From Lewinellaceae bacterium (lineage in GTDB: Bacteria; Bacteroidota; Bacteroidia; Chitinophagales; Saprospiraceae): a stretch of 64,000 nt of DNA. Below, in pieces: positions 43,029-51,668 of this stretch (position 1 is its first letter; every line of letters begins with the position of its first letter). Location of the stretch: contig JACJXZ010000003.1 in assembly GCA_020636375.1 (NCBI GenBank), forward strand, positions 680,821 through 744,820. The letters are read 5' to 3'. The notes below the pieces were generated by a model. It made no database searches, was not told the DNA's origin, and was given only the letters and a program-made list of their open reading frames with translations. A program made the translations under genes and the position numbers.

Positions 43029-44390
43029 ATGGGATTACTAGATTTTCGCAAAAGCACATTCAAGCACGGTGTCCATCCACCGGAGCATAAAGAGGAAACC
43101 AATGGACGCCCTATTCGCCAGTTTCCGTTTGCTCCGCTGATCATCCTGCCTATGGCCCAGCACATCGGCGCTCCTTCGCAGATTGTAGTTCGGGAGGGGC
43201 AGGAGGTCGTCCGTGGACAGCTGCTCGCCAAAGCCGGAGGATACGTTTCCGTTCCTTTGCACGCGCCCATTTCCGGTACGGTCCGTAAGATCGCCAATGT
43301 GCCGACCATCTCCGGCAAGATGTCGCCGGGCATTTATCTGGAAGCCTTTCCGGCCTCCAGCCAGGAAGTGCTGGAAGGTACGCCCGTCGATGTCGACACG
43401 GCCACTCCGGAAGAAATCCTGAAAGGCATTCAGGACGCCGGGATCGTCGGGTTGGGCGGCGCGGCATTTCCCACCCACGTGAAGCTCAAAGTGCCCGAGG
43501 GGAAGACCTGTGATATTCTCATGATCAACGGCATCGAATGCGAACCCTACCTGACTACCGACCACCGGGTGATGCTCGAACAGGCGGATGACATTTTTAC
43601 GGGCATCCGTTATCTGCTCCGGTCCACAGGGGCCGGGCGGGCCATTATCGGGATAGAGGCCAACAAGCAGGACGCTGCCGACCATCTGGAAAAGATGATC
43701 CCGGAGGGCATGCCGGTTTCGGTGAAAGTCGTACCGGTCAAATATCCTCAGGGGTCGGAAAAAATGCTGATCACCTCCGTGCTCGGACGGGAAGTTCCGT
43801 CAGGAGGATTGCCCATAGAGGTGGGCGTCGTGGTCGTCAACGTGGCCACCACAGCGGAGATCGGGCGCCTCCTGCCGCACGGGCGCGGCATCCAGGAACG
43901 GGTCGTCACCATCACCGGCCCGGCAGTGAGAAAGAAGGGCAATTATCTGATCCCGGTCGGGACGCCGCTGCGGTATGTGCTGGAACAGGTTGGCGTGGAT
44001 GAAAACATCAGCGAGGTATATATGGGAGGCCCCATGATGGGGGTGGCCGTTTCTAACCTGGATATTTCCATTACCAAAGGTACTTCGGGCATTGTCGCTT
44101 TTACTGAAAAAGACGTCAAAAGAGCGGACAAGGTCTATCCCTGCATCAAATGCGGCGCCTGCGTAGATGCCTGCCCCCTTTCCCTGAACCCTTCCAAGCT
44201 GGGTATCCTGGCAAAATTTGAAGCCTACGATCAAATGGCAGAGGAATTCCACCTGATGGATTGCTTCGAGTGCGGGTCGTGTTCTTACGTATGCCCTTCT
44301 CATATACCGCTGGTACAGTACTTCAGGCTGTCCAAATCGATCGTAAGGAAGCGCAACGCTGCAAAACAGACGAACGGGAATGCTAAATAG
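43029..44390 (+). CDS. rnfC: electron transport complex subunit RnfC
   Basis: The 453-residue protein is the ferredoxin/NADH-facing subunit of the Rnf complex. It has the RnfC N-terminal barrel (PLIILPMAQHIGAPSQIVV), a NuoF-like flavin/NAD domain (GLGGAAFPTHVKL, INGIECEPYLTTDHR) and two [4Fe-4S] motifs at the C-terminus (CIKCGACVDACP near 376 and CFECGSCSYVCP near 416). Length is normal for the short, non-extended type. It sits on the cytoplasmic face of the inner membrane. It is the first gene of a tightly packed run: its stop overlaps rnfD by 11 bp. Palindromic DNA separates it from nifJ, so the two may be co-transcribed with attenuation. Confidence 0.95.
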   Translation: MGLLDFRKSTFKHGVHPPEHKEETNGRPIRQFPFAPLIILPMAQHIGAPSQIVVREGQEVVRGQLLAKAGGYVSVPLHAPISGTVRKIANVPTISGKMSPGIYLEAFPASSQEVLEGTPVDVDTATPEEILKGIQDAGIVGLGGAAFPTHVKLKVPEGKTCDILMINGIECEPYLTTDHRVMLEQADDIFTGIRYLLRSTGAGRAIIGIEANKQDAADHLEKMIPEGMPVSVKVVPVKYPQGSEKMLITSVLGREVPSGGLPIEVGVVVVNVATTAEIGRLLPHGRGIQERVVTITGPAVRKKGNYLIPVGTPLRYVLEQVGVDENISEVYMGGPMMGVAVSNLDISITKGTSGIVAFTEKDVKRADKVYPCIKCGACVDACPLSLNPSKLGILAKFEAYDQMAEEFHLMDCFECGSCSYVCPSHIPLVQYFRLSKSIVRKRNAAKQTNGNAK

Positions 44391-45399
44391 AACGCTAAAT
44401 ATCAGCACATCGCCCCACATCACCAGGGGTATCGGCACCGATGACATCATGCAAAATGTGGTCTGGGCGTTGTTGCCGACGGCCATTTTTGCGGTGTATT
44501 CTTTTGGCATGAGCGCCCTGCTCGTGCTCGTAACATCGACTGCCGCCTGCGTCCTCACGGAACATTTTTTGTGCAGGCTTTCCAAAAAGGAAAGTACCAT
44601 ATCCGACTGGTCGGCCGTCATCACCGGCTTGCTGCTGGGGCTTACCCTGCCCCCCAATTTTCCGCTGTGGATGGCATTCTGCGGAGGGGTGATCGCAATC
44701 GCCCTCGGCAAATCCATCTTTGGCGGGTTGGGGTACAATGTGTTCAACCCGGCCCTGGTGGGGCGGGCGGTGCTGCAGGCGGCATTTCCGGTAGCTATAA
44801 CCACCTGGTTCCCGGCTTTCCCGGACAACCGTTTTTTCACGGTTTCCTCTTCCACCTTTGCCGCTCCGTTTATGGAACCTACGGTCGATGCCGTTACGGG
44901 CGCTACGCCATTGTCGGCCTTTAAGTTCGATCACGTGGTCACTCCTACGTCCGAACTGGCCCTGGGCCTCATCACCGGCTCTACCGGAGAGACCTGCGCT
45001 GTGCTGATCTTGCTGGGGGGGCTTTACCTGGTTGCCCGGAACATGATGAACTGGCGCATCCCGGTGGCCATCCTGGCGACGGTTTACGTGCTGAGCGGCC
45101 TGCTGCACCTGGTGGACAGCCAGGCGTACCCGCCCCCGCTCTTCATGCTCTTCTCGGGCGGGTTGATGCTGGGCGCCGTTTTCATGGCAACGGACATGGT
45201 GGCCTCTCCGATCACGCCCCTGGGGGTGGTGATCTACGGGTTTATCATCGGCCTGCTCGTCGTGGTGATCCGGATTTGGGGCGGGTTGCCGGAGGGCGTG
45301 ATGTACGCCATCCTGCTCGCCAACGCCATATCACCCCATATCGATAACTGGATACAACCCAGGGTTTACGGAACTTCCAAAAGCGCGAAAGGGATATGA
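44380..45399 (+). CDS. rnfD: electron transport complex subunit RnfD
   Basis: The 339-residue membrane protein has about nine to ten helices. The covalent FMN attachment site is visible as DAVTGATPLSAFK near 168-180 (the Thr of TGAT). ITGLLLGLTLPPNFPLWMAF and LGYNVFNPALVGRAVLQA are family hallmarks. RnfD carries electrons through the membrane and is part of the ion-pumping core (Na+ or H+). The start overlaps rnfC and the stop overlaps the rnfG ATG (ATGA), indicating translational coupling. Confidence 0.95.
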   Translation: MLNRTLNISTSPHITRGIGTDDIMQNVVWALLPTAIFAVYSFGMSALLVLVTSTAACVLTEHFLCRLSKKESTISDWSAVITGLLLGLTLPPNFPLWMAFCGGVIAIALGKSIFGGLGYNVFNPALVGRAVLQAAFPVAITTWFPAFPDNRFFTVSSSTFAAPFMEPTVDAVTGATPLSAFKFDHVVTPTSELALGLITGSTGETCAVLILLGGLYLVARNMMNWRIPVAILATVYVLSGLLHLVDSQAYPPPLFMLFSGGLMLGAVFMATDMVASPITPLGVVIYGFIIGLLVVVIRIWGGLPEGVMYAILLANAISPHIDNWIQPRVYGTSKSAKGI

Positions 45400-46091
45400 G
45401 CGAAACAAACCAGATACAACCATCGGCGGCCGGGAACAGCGGGAAAATGCTCCGGGCTATGGTCGGGATCGGCATATTGTGCGCCCTGATGATCGTGTTG
45501 ACTTTCCAGGGAACCCTGCCGATCATTAAACAGAAAAAGGCAGAGGCGCTGGAAAAGGCGATCTTCAAAGTGCTGCCGGGGATCGAAAAAACGGAAATAT
45601 TTCAACTTGGCGAGAGCAACAATTTCGCTCCGGTAAACGGCGAAGGAGAAGAGGGCCGGGTTGTCTATGCCGGATATGACGAAAACGGCAGGTTTGTGGG
45701 CGTAGCTGTGGAAGCCAGCGGCCAGGGATATGCGGACATACTGCGTATCCTCTATGGCTATGACCCCGAAAAACAGGCAGTCGTCGGATTCTATGTCCTG
45801 GAAAGCAAGGAAACGCCGGGCCTGGGCGACAAGATCGAAAAGGACGCCGGGTTCCTGTCCAACTTCGAAGCCCTGGACGTAACCCTGAAGGAGGATCAGA
45901 GCGGCCTCCGGAATGCAGTCGTCCCGGTAAAAAGCGGGACCAAGAAGCATCCCTGGGAGGTGGACTGCATAACCGGCGCCACCATATCGTCCCGGGCGAT
46001 CGGCAATATTATCGGTGCCAGCACGGAGCGATGGGCGCCGCTCCTGTACAAGAATAAGGACACCTTTGCAAAACAAGAAGGCGAAAATTGA
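45396..46091 (+). CDS. rnfG: electron transport complex subunit RnfG
   Basis: The 231-residue protein has one N-terminal membrane helix (AMVGIGILCALMIVLTFQG) followed by an extracytoplasmic FMN-binding domain. The covalent flavin site is CITGATISSRAIG near 195, with Thr of TGAT as attachment residue; ESKETPGLGDKIEKD is the other conserved segment. It passes electrons at the outer face of the inner membrane between RnfD and the rest of the complex. It lies 6 bp from rnfE. Confidence 0.95.
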   Translation: MSETNQIQPSAAGNSGKMLRAMVGIGILCALMIVLTFQGTLPIIKQKKAEALEKAIFKVLPGIEKTEIFQLGESNNFAPVNGEGEEGRVVYAGYDENGRFVGVAVEASGQGYADILRILYGYDPEKQAVVGFYVLESKETPGLGDKIEKDAGFLSNFEALDVTLKEDQSGLRNAVVPVKSGTKKHPWEVDCITGATISSRAIGNIIGASTERWAPLLYKNKDTFAKQEGEN

Positions 46092-46097
46092 ACTGAG

Positions 46098-46748
46098 ATG
46101 GCTGACCAGATAAAAAATAAAACGGGGTTCCTGGCAACCTTGCAGGAGAACCCTTCCACCGACGAGTTCATCAAGGGCTTGTGGCGCGACAACCCCGTGT
46201 TTGTGCAGGTGCTGGGCATGTGCCCGGTGCTGGCCGTTTCCAATACGGCCGTCAATGCCCTGGCGATGGGGCTTGCTACCACTTTCGTCCTGTTGATGTC
46301 CAATATCCTGGTTTCCTCTCTGCGGAATTTCATTCCCAAACAGGTGCGGATCGCCTCTTACATACTGATCATCGCCACTTTCGTAACGATGGCCGACTAC
46401 ATCATCCAGGCCATCAGCATAGAATTACACAAGGCGCTGGGCGCTTTCATATCGCTTATCGTGGTGAACTGCCTGATCCTGAGCCGGGCGGAAGCATTTG
46501 CCTCCAAGAACACGGTCGGCAAGTCCATCTTAGATGGACTGGGGATGGGCATCGGGTTCACGTTCGCGCTGTTCTGCCTGGGTGCGGTGCGGGAGTTGCT
46601 CGGGAACGGGAGTATTTTCGGCGTTCCGTTTTTCCCGGATAACTTCCAGGAGTGGATCGTCATGATCCTGCCGGCGGGAGGCTTTTTTACCCTGGCCATC
46701 TGGTTACTTATTTTTAATGCAGCAAAACAAAGGAGGGCAACGACATGA
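46098..46748 (+). CDS. rnfE: electron transport complex subunit RnfE
   Basis: The 216-residue protein is a six-helix membrane subunit of the RnfA/RnfE family. It starts with a short cytoplasmic part (FIKGLWRDNPVFVQVLGMCP) that contains the conserved NPVFVQVLGMCP motif, followed by LAVSNTAVNALAMGLAT. RnfA and RnfE are inverted homologues that bind an in-membrane iron centre with conserved Cys residues; one such Cys is in LGMCP. The stop overlaps the rnfA start (ATGA). Confidence 0.95.
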   Translation: MADQIKNKTGFLATLQENPSTDEFIKGLWRDNPVFVQVLGMCPVLAVSNTAVNALAMGLATTFVLLMSNILVSSLRNFIPKQVRIASYILIIATFVTMADYIIQAISIELHKALGAFISLIVVNCLILSRAEAFASKNTVGKSILDGLGMGIGFTFALFCLGAVRELLGNGSIFGVPFFPDNFQEWIVMILPAGGFFTLAIWLLIFNAAKQRRATT

Positions 46749-47326
46749 AAGAGGAATCACTGTGGTACATATTCATCAACGCGAGCCTGATCAACAACTT
46801 CGTGCTGGCGTATTTCCTGGGCATTTGCCCGTTCCTGGGCGTTTCCGGTAAAATGGAAACAGCCACCAAGATGGGGGGCGCGGTGACCTTCGTGATGCTC
46901 ATCAGCTCGATGTGCGCTTATGCCATCCATGCCCTGCTGTCGGCGATCCATGCGGAATTCCTGCAGCTGATCAGCTTCATTGTGGTTATCGCTTCCACCG
47001 TTCAGCTGGTGGAGATGTTTATTAAGAAGATGAGCCCCGCATTGTTCAGGGCCCTGGGTATATTCCTTCCCCTGATCACCACGAACTGCGCCATCCTGGG
47101 CCTGGCTCTTTTCCAGACCAGCAAGGGCTACGGGTTTTTCGAAAGCCTGGTGTACGCCCTGGGCGCCGGCGCAGGGTTCACCCTTGCCCTGGTGCTGATC
47201 GCCGGCCTGCGGGAGCAGCTCGAATTCGCGGATGTGCCCGGCGTGGTCAAAGGCACGGCGCTGACCTTGCTGGTGGCCGGCATTTTGTCGCTGTCGTTTA
47301 TGGGGTTCGCGGGGTTGGGCAGCTAG
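46745..47326 (+). CDS. rnfA: electron transport complex subunit RnfA
   Basis: The 193-residue protein has six helices and the family opening LWYIFINASLINNFVLAYFL followed by GICPFLGVSG. A second conserved Cys lies in LITTNCAILGLALFQ. Together with RnfE it forms the membrane core around the iron centre. It is the last gene of the packed C-D-G-E-A run. A 166-bp gap with AT-rich filler (GAATTAGTGAATGAC) precedes the next small gene. Confidence 0.95.
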   Translation: MKEESLWYIFINASLINNFVLAYFLGICPFLGVSGKMETATKMGGAVTFVMLISSMCAYAIHALLSAIHAEFLQLISFIVVIASTVQLVEMFIKKMSPALFRALGIFLPLITTNCAILGLALFQTSKGYGFFESLVYALGAGAGFTLALVLIAGLREQLEFADVPGVVKGTALTLLVAGILSLSFMGFAGLGS

Positions 47327-47492
47327 ACGAATTCATGATATAAGATTTGCGATTTTTGATTTGGCTCCCTGCAGGCTGCACAGCCGGGTAAAAATTAGTG
47401 AATTAGTGAATGACTGATTAACAGAGGGCTTAGAGTCGGTTTTGTGTATCATTATTTGTGTCCAGGCACTTACATTAAAAACCATATATCAA

Positions 47493-47684
47493 ATGATCAG
47501 TACTTTTTTAATCGGGATCGGCGGAATGATTTTTCTGATGGCGGGATGGGTAATCGTCCAGTCGTTTTGGAGGAAGTCCTTTTCCGATTACATATCAGAT
47601 GACGATGTGCTGGCCGACCGGCGCAGCTGCGGCAATTGCGGCTGTACCACGATTTGCGAGAACAAACGGTTATCGACGAAATAA
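47493..47684 (+). CDS. small Cys-rich membrane protein, NqrM-like
   Basis: The 63-residue product has one N-terminal helix (TFLIGIGGMIFLMAGWVIVQ) and a short cytoplasmic tail with four Cys in ten residues (SCGNCGCTTIC). The layout resembles NqrM, a four-Cys membrane protein that delivers iron to the NqrD/E site of Na+-NQR, which is homologous to RnfA/E. That makes a maturation role for the Rnf iron centre a good guess, but sequence identity to NqrM is not obvious. The ATG at 47493 is chosen; the track of open codons begins at 47442 with a non-ATG start. It lies 26 bp before the FNR gene. Confidence 0.75.
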   Translation: MISTFLIGIGGMIFLMAGWVIVQSFWRKSFSDYISDDDVLADRRSCGNCGCTTICENKRLSTK

Positions 47685-47710
47685 AATATTAACATCTAAC
47701 AATAGAGGTT

Positions 47711-48568
47711 ATGGCGAACTTATCGGACTACAATACGGAAAAAAAATATCAGGCGGTCGTTAAAAAAACAGAGCGCCTGACGCCGGCCGATACGGAGGAA
47801 GTCCGGGAAATACTGCTGGAAGTGAAGCAACCGGAATTCGACTGTAAGGTGGACCAGAGTTTTGGCGTATTGGTGCAAACCAACGGCGAATTCGGGAGAA
47901 AGTTCCACCACCGGCTGTACAGCGTTGCGGATTTGCCGGCAAGGGAAAACGGGAAAACCCTCATTACCATGCTGGTTAAGCGGTGCAGCTATGTGGATGA
48001 TTTCAGCGGAGAGCAGTACAAAGGAGTTGCTTCCAATTACCTGTGCGACCGGAAAGTGGGAGATGAGATTACCATCACCGGGCCTTTCGAACTGCCTTTT
48101 TCCGTGCCGGAAGACAAAAATGCCAACCTCATCCTGATCGGTATGGGGACGGGCATTGCCCCCTTTCGGGCATTTATCAAACACATCTATCACAATGTTA
48201 AGGACTGGAAGGGCAGGATCCGCCTGTTCTACGGCGCGCGCAGCGGCCTGGAACTGCTCTATCTGAATGAGAAGGACGGAGACCTGACCAACTATTATGA
48301 TGAGGAAACTTTCAAGGCGTTCCGTGCCCTGAGCCCTCGCCCGACCTGGTCCGATCCCATCGCCCTGGACACGGCGATCGAAGAACGGGCGGAGGAGATT
48401 TTCGAGATGTTGTCCCTGAACAACACCTATGTGTACGTGGCGGGCTATGAGAAGGTTAGGGAGAAACTGGATAAAGCCTTTGCCAATATCCTGGGTTCGA
48501 GGATAAAATGGGAAACCCGCAAAGCGGAACTGGTCGTGGGGGATAAGTGGGCGGAGGTGATTTATTAG
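47711..48568 (+). CDS. plant-type ferredoxin--NADP+ reductase
   Basis: The 285-residue flavoprotein shows the FNR signature. HHRLYSVAD (RxYS) binds FAD, with a following C-S motif (VKRCSYVDDFSGEQYKGVAS, then NYLCD). LIGMGTGIAPFRAFI binds NADP, VYVAGYEKVREKLDKAF is the third nucleotide motif, and the C-terminus ends in Tyr (AEVIY), the aromatic residue that stacks on the flavin in plant-type enzymes. It transfers electrons between reduced ferredoxin and NADP+. A gene of this kind inside an rnf cluster suggests that ferredoxin reduced by PFOR is shared between Rnf (NADH plus ion gradient) and NADPH formation. There is no signal peptide. Confidence 0.9.
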   Translation: MANLSDYNTEKKYQAVVKKTERLTPADTEEVREILLEVKQPEFDCKVDQSFGVLVQTNGEFGRKFHHRLYSVADLPARENGKTLITMLVKRCSYVDDFSGEQYKGVASNYLCDRKVGDEITITGPFELPFSVPEDKNANLILIGMGTGIAPFRAFIKHIYHNVKDWKGRIRLFYGARSGLELLYLNEKDGDLTNYYDEETFKAFRALSPRPTWSDPIALDTAIEERAEEIFEMLSLNNTYVYVAGYEKVREKLDKAFANILGSRIKWETRKAELVVGDKWAEVIY

Positions 48569-48570
48569 GC

Positions 48571-48599
48571 TGAGGTTAAGGTTAAGGTTAAGGTTGAGG
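48571..48599. repeat. GGTTAAG heptad-like repeat
   Basis: TGAGGTTAAGGTTAAGGTTA followed by AGGTTGAGG begins two bases after the FNR stop codon. It is the reverse complement of the word family at 137-165 and 56065-56112. Confidence 0.65.
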
Positions 48600-48698
48600 C
48601 TGGGAGCGAATTGTTTTTTCAGCCTTGAGGGGTTAAGAAATTTACAGAATGCCGCCAGGGAGAAACTTGTCCAACCTGGTTCACAATAAGATTTTGAC

Positions 48699-49565
48699 AT
48701 GACAATACTTATTGCACTTGCCGCGCTGGGCGGATTGACTTTTTTGCTGGCCTCTATGCTCATTGTGGCCAACCGGAAGCTGTATGTCTACGAAGATCCG
48801 CGCATTGATGTGGTGGAAGATATGCTGCCGCATGCCAACTGCGGTGCCTGCGGCTACCCGGGGTGTCGGCCCTTTGCTGAAGCGCTGGTTTCCGGTGATG
48901 CCCTGCCGGGCAAGTGTACGGTAAGTTCGGAAGAAGGGCGGGTGAACATCGCCCGGTATCTGGGTGTCGACCTGGGGGCTGAAGAAAAGCGGGTGGCCCG
49001 CCTCGCCTGCGCCGGCGGCACCAACGTTGCGCTGAACCGTGCCAGGTACAAGGGAATCCAGAGCTGTCAGGCGGCATCGTTGGTATCCGGAGGCGGTAAG
49101 GGCTGCTTCTGGGGCTGCCTGGGCTTCGGCGACTGTGAGGTGGTCTGCGATTTTGACGCCATCACTATGAGCCCCTTTTCGCTGCCGGTGGTGGATGTCG
49201 ATAAATGTACGGCCTGTGGCGATTGTGTAGAGGTGTGCCCCAAAGACCTCTTCTCCCTGCAACCGGTGAGCCGCCGGCTTTGGGTAAACTGCAAAAACCT
49301 GGAACAGGGCGACGATATCCTGGAGGAATGCCAGGTAGGCTGTACGGCCTGCGGCAAATGCGCCATGGACGCGCCGGGTGGCCTGATCGAGATGGCACAT
49401 AACCTGCCGGTGGTCGACTATTCTAAAAATCACCAGACTCAGGTGCCCATTCAGCGTTGCCCTACCGGGGCCATCGTATGGCTGGATGATGAGGGTATTG
49501 CCATAAAAGGGAAGGAGGCGAAGAAGGTTATCCGGAAAGGAGAGCGGGAGACGGGATATTCGTGA
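48699..49565 (+). CDS. rnfB: electron transport complex subunit RnfB
   Basis: The 288-residue protein has an N-terminal membrane helix, then the Fe-S domain with ANCGACGYPGCRPFAEAL near 47-60 (four Cys for one [4Fe-4S] cluster). A Cys-rich segment GCFWGCLGFGDCEVVC follows, then ferredoxin motifs CTACGDCVEVCP near 168 and CTACGKCAM near 212, with final CPTGAI. RnfB accepts electrons from ferredoxin on the cytoplasmic side. It is unusual that rnfB is separated from the other rnf genes by the FNR gene and comes last. A strong terminator follows 30 bp after the stop. Confidence 0.94.
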   Translation: MTILIALAALGGLTFLLASMLIVANRKLYVYEDPRIDVVEDMLPHANCGACGYPGCRPFAEALVSGDALPGKCTVSSEEGRVNIARYLGVDLGAEEKRVARLACAGGTNVALNRARYKGIQSCQAASLVSGGGKGCFWGCLGFGDCEVVCDFDAITMSPFSLPVVDVDKCTACGDCVEVCPKDLFSLQPVSRRLWVNCKNLEQGDDILEECQVGCTACGKCAMDAPGGLIEMAHNLPVVDYSKNHQTQVPIQRCPTGAIVWLDDEGIAIKGKEAKKVIRKGERETGYS

Positions 49566-49596
49566 CGAGGTGAGTAGTTACAAAGAAGGAATGAAA

Positions 49597-49625
49597 AGAG
49601 CCAGCGCATGCGCCGGCTCTTTTTT
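49597..49625. terminator. bidirectional terminator between rnfB and thiolase gene
   Basis: AGAGCCAGCGC and GCGCCGGCTCT (one mismatch, sharing the central GCATGC) are followed by TTTTTTC on the plus strand and preceded by AAAA, so the hairpin can stop transcripts from both convergent genes. Confidence 0.75.
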
Positions 49626-49650
49626 CTTGTGTCAACTTACCTTTCTTCGG

Positions 49651-50841
49651 TTACATTCTTTCGATGACCATAGCGATCCCCTGGCCGCCGCCGATACACA
49701 TCGTTACCAGGCCGTAGCGGCCGCCGGTGCGCTGCAGTTCGTACATCAGTTTTACCGTGATGATAGCGCCGGTAGCGCCGATGGGGTGGCCGAGGGCGAT
49801 GGCGCCGCCGTTCGGGTTGGTCTTGTCGGCCGGGAAGCTGAGTTCATTGGCCACAGCACAGGCCTGGGCGGCGAAGGCTTCGTTGGATTCGATGACGTCC
49901 ATATCCTTGACGCTCAGCCCGGCTTTGTCCAGGGCGTTTTTCACGGCCGGCACCGGGCCCATGCCCATTTCGGCGGGTTCGACGCCACCGTGGCCATACG
50001 CTATAATGCGGGCCATGGGTTTGAGGCCTCTGGCCTTTGCCGTTGCCGCATTCATGAGCACGACGGCAGCGGCGCCGTCATTGATGCCGGAAGCGTTGCC
50101 GGCGGTCACTGATCCACCATCTCTTTTAAACGCTGGGCGCAGTTTTTGCATGCCCTCGATGGTAGAGCCGGCGCGGGGAAATTCATCGGTGTCGAAGACG
50201 ATCGTCTGTTTGCGGCTGGCTATTTCCACCGGAACGATCTGGTCTTTGAAGTATCCTTTCTCGATAGCGTTGACGGCCCGCTTCTGGCTTTCCACCGCGA
50301 ACTCATCCTGCTGCTGCCGGCTGATGTGGTATTTGTCCGCTACATTTTCGGCGGTGATGCCCATGTGGCCGTTGCCGAAGGGGTCGGTCAGGGCACCGAC
50401 CATCATATCGACTCCGCCGGCATCGCCCATGCGCTGGCCCCACCGCAGGGTGGGCAGCATGTAGCCGCCGCGGCTCATGTTCTCCGCTCCGCCGGCGAGG
50501 GCGGCTTCGCATTCGCCCATCTGAATGACGCGGGCAGCCTGTACGATCGCCTCCAGGCCGCTGCCGCACAGGCGGTTGAGCGTCATGGCCGGCGTTTCTT
50601 TGGGAACGCCGGCCTGCACGGAAACGACGCGGGACAGGTACATGTCCCGCTGTTCGGTGTGGATGACGTTACCAAAAAAAGTATGCCCGATCTCTTCGGC
50701 GCTGATGCCGGATCGTTTGATGGCTTCTTTCGAACACGTAGTAGCCAGTTCAATGGGGGGAACCGTCTGCAGGGATCCGCCAAAAGTGCCAATGGCTGTG
50801 CGGGCGCCACTGAGTATTACGACTTCATTTAGTTCTGCCAT
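49651..50841 (-). CDS. acetyl-CoA C-acetyltransferase (thiolase)
   Basis: The 396-residue protein is a class II-type thiolase. It has the start VVILSGARTAIGTFGGSL, the nucleophile Cys in LNRLCGSGLEAI near 88, NEAFAAQACAV, the His in ALGHPIGATGA near 352, and the second Cys in VTMCIGGGQGIAMVIE near 382. It joins or splits acetyl-CoA units: two acetyl-CoA to acetoacetyl-CoA in polyhydroxybutyrate or isoprenoid routes, or the reverse. The ATG at 50841 (MAELNEVVILSG) is preferred over an upstream start in AT-rich DNA. It stands alone, convergent with rnfB. Confidence 0.94.
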   Translation of the reverse strand: MAELNEVVILSGARTAIGTFGGSLQTVPPIELATTCSKEAIKRSGISAEEIGHTFFGNVIHTEQRDMYLSRVVSVQAGVPKETPAMTLNRLCGSGLEAIVQAARVIQMGECEAALAGGAENMSRGGYMLPTLRWGQRMGDAGGVDMMVGALTDPFGNGHMGITAENVADKYHISRQQQDEFAVESQKRAVNAIEKGYFKDQIVPVEIASRKQTIVFDTDEFPRAGSTIEGMQKLRPAFKRDGGSVTAGNASGINDGAAAVVLMNAATAKARGLKPMARIIAYGHGGVEPAEMGMGPVPAVKNALDKAGLSVKDMDVIESNEAFAAQACAVANELSFPADKTNPNGGAIALGHPIGATGAIITVKLMYELQRTGGRYGLVTMCIGGGQGIAMVIERM

Positions 50842-51197
50842 GTTCTTTGGATTGTTTGTAGATTTTAAATTAGGGATTGATGAGTTCGGGATGTTGTAAA
50901 AACCATCCCGCAAAATGAGCTGCTAATATACGGAATTTTTTGCCAAAAATATATATATCTAGATATTTTATTTTGTTGGGAGGGCATAATTTTTCAACGC
51001 GATTTAAAATTGCTTAACTTTCTGGAATTCAGTTTTTTGCATGAGTAATCATTCCAAATAAAAAATTTCATATCAACCTTTGGGTAAATAATTATTTTGT
51101 TATATCCCTGTCGGGTATCGAAAAAAAAAACGCAAAATACGGCAACAATAAAACTGGATCAATGTTACAACATCGTAATCAATAATATACCAGCATC
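50842..51197. other. AT-rich divergent promoter region
   Basis: No gene is supported. ATATCTAGATAT (50955-50966) is a perfect 12-bp palindrome inside an AT-rich stretch about 115 bp upstream of the thiolase start. A run of A follows near 51121. ATGTT-AC-AACAT occurs shortly before the sigma-like gene. Confidence 0.5.
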
Positions 51198-51668
51198 ATG
51201 GATAACAAAGCGTTTTACTCCGCCTTCAACCACTCTGCCAGCCTGCTGCAGCAGTCAGCCCGCAACTTTGCCGGCAATATGGAAGACGCCATAGCGCTTT
51301 ACCAGGAAACAGCCTTTCAGATTTCCAGGCAGAAAGAGTCGATACAGGAAGCCGGCAGCTTTAAAGATTGGGCCATCAGCGTTATGCGCGGTATTTTCTT
51401 CAACCGTTTGCGCAAAAAGAAGTATTGCCCCGGCCAGGAGCCTGCAGATGAGGCACTGCCGCCATTCTCTGTAGGGCTGGAAGGCATCCTGTTGAAAGTG
51501 GAAGAGTTGGAGGAAGATTGCCGTGTTCCTTTCTGGAATCATTTCATGGGCCTTAGCGAGCAGGAGATCGCCAGGAATACCGGCCTGCCGGTGGAAACGG
51601 TGAGGGAGCGGATTGCCACTGCCCGCAGGCAGTTAAAAGCCTTGTTCAGAGAAGGATCGGAAGCCTGA
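51198..51668 (+). CDS. short sigma-70-family-like transcription factor
   Basis: The 156-residue protein looks like an ECF-type sigma factor. The N-terminal half (DAIALYQETAFQISRQ, FKDWAISVMRGIFFNRLRKK) corresponds to a weak region 2. The C-terminal half has a clear region 4 helix-turn-helix (FWNHFMGLSEQEIARNTGLP, VETVRERIATARRQLKALF). A short acidic linker joins them. No anti-sigma gene is next to it. Its 3' end overlaps the 3' end of the RluA gene on the other strand by 23 bp. The start ATG at 51198 is preceded by AT-rich DNA without a clear ribosome site. Confidence 0.75.
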   Translation: MDNKAFYSAFNHSASLLQQSARNFAGNMEDAIALYQETAFQISRQKESIQEAGSFKDWAISVMRGIFFNRLRKKKYCPGQEPADEALPPFSVGLEGILLKVEELEEDCRVPFWNHFMGLSEQEIARNTGLPVETVRERIATARRQLKALFREGSEA

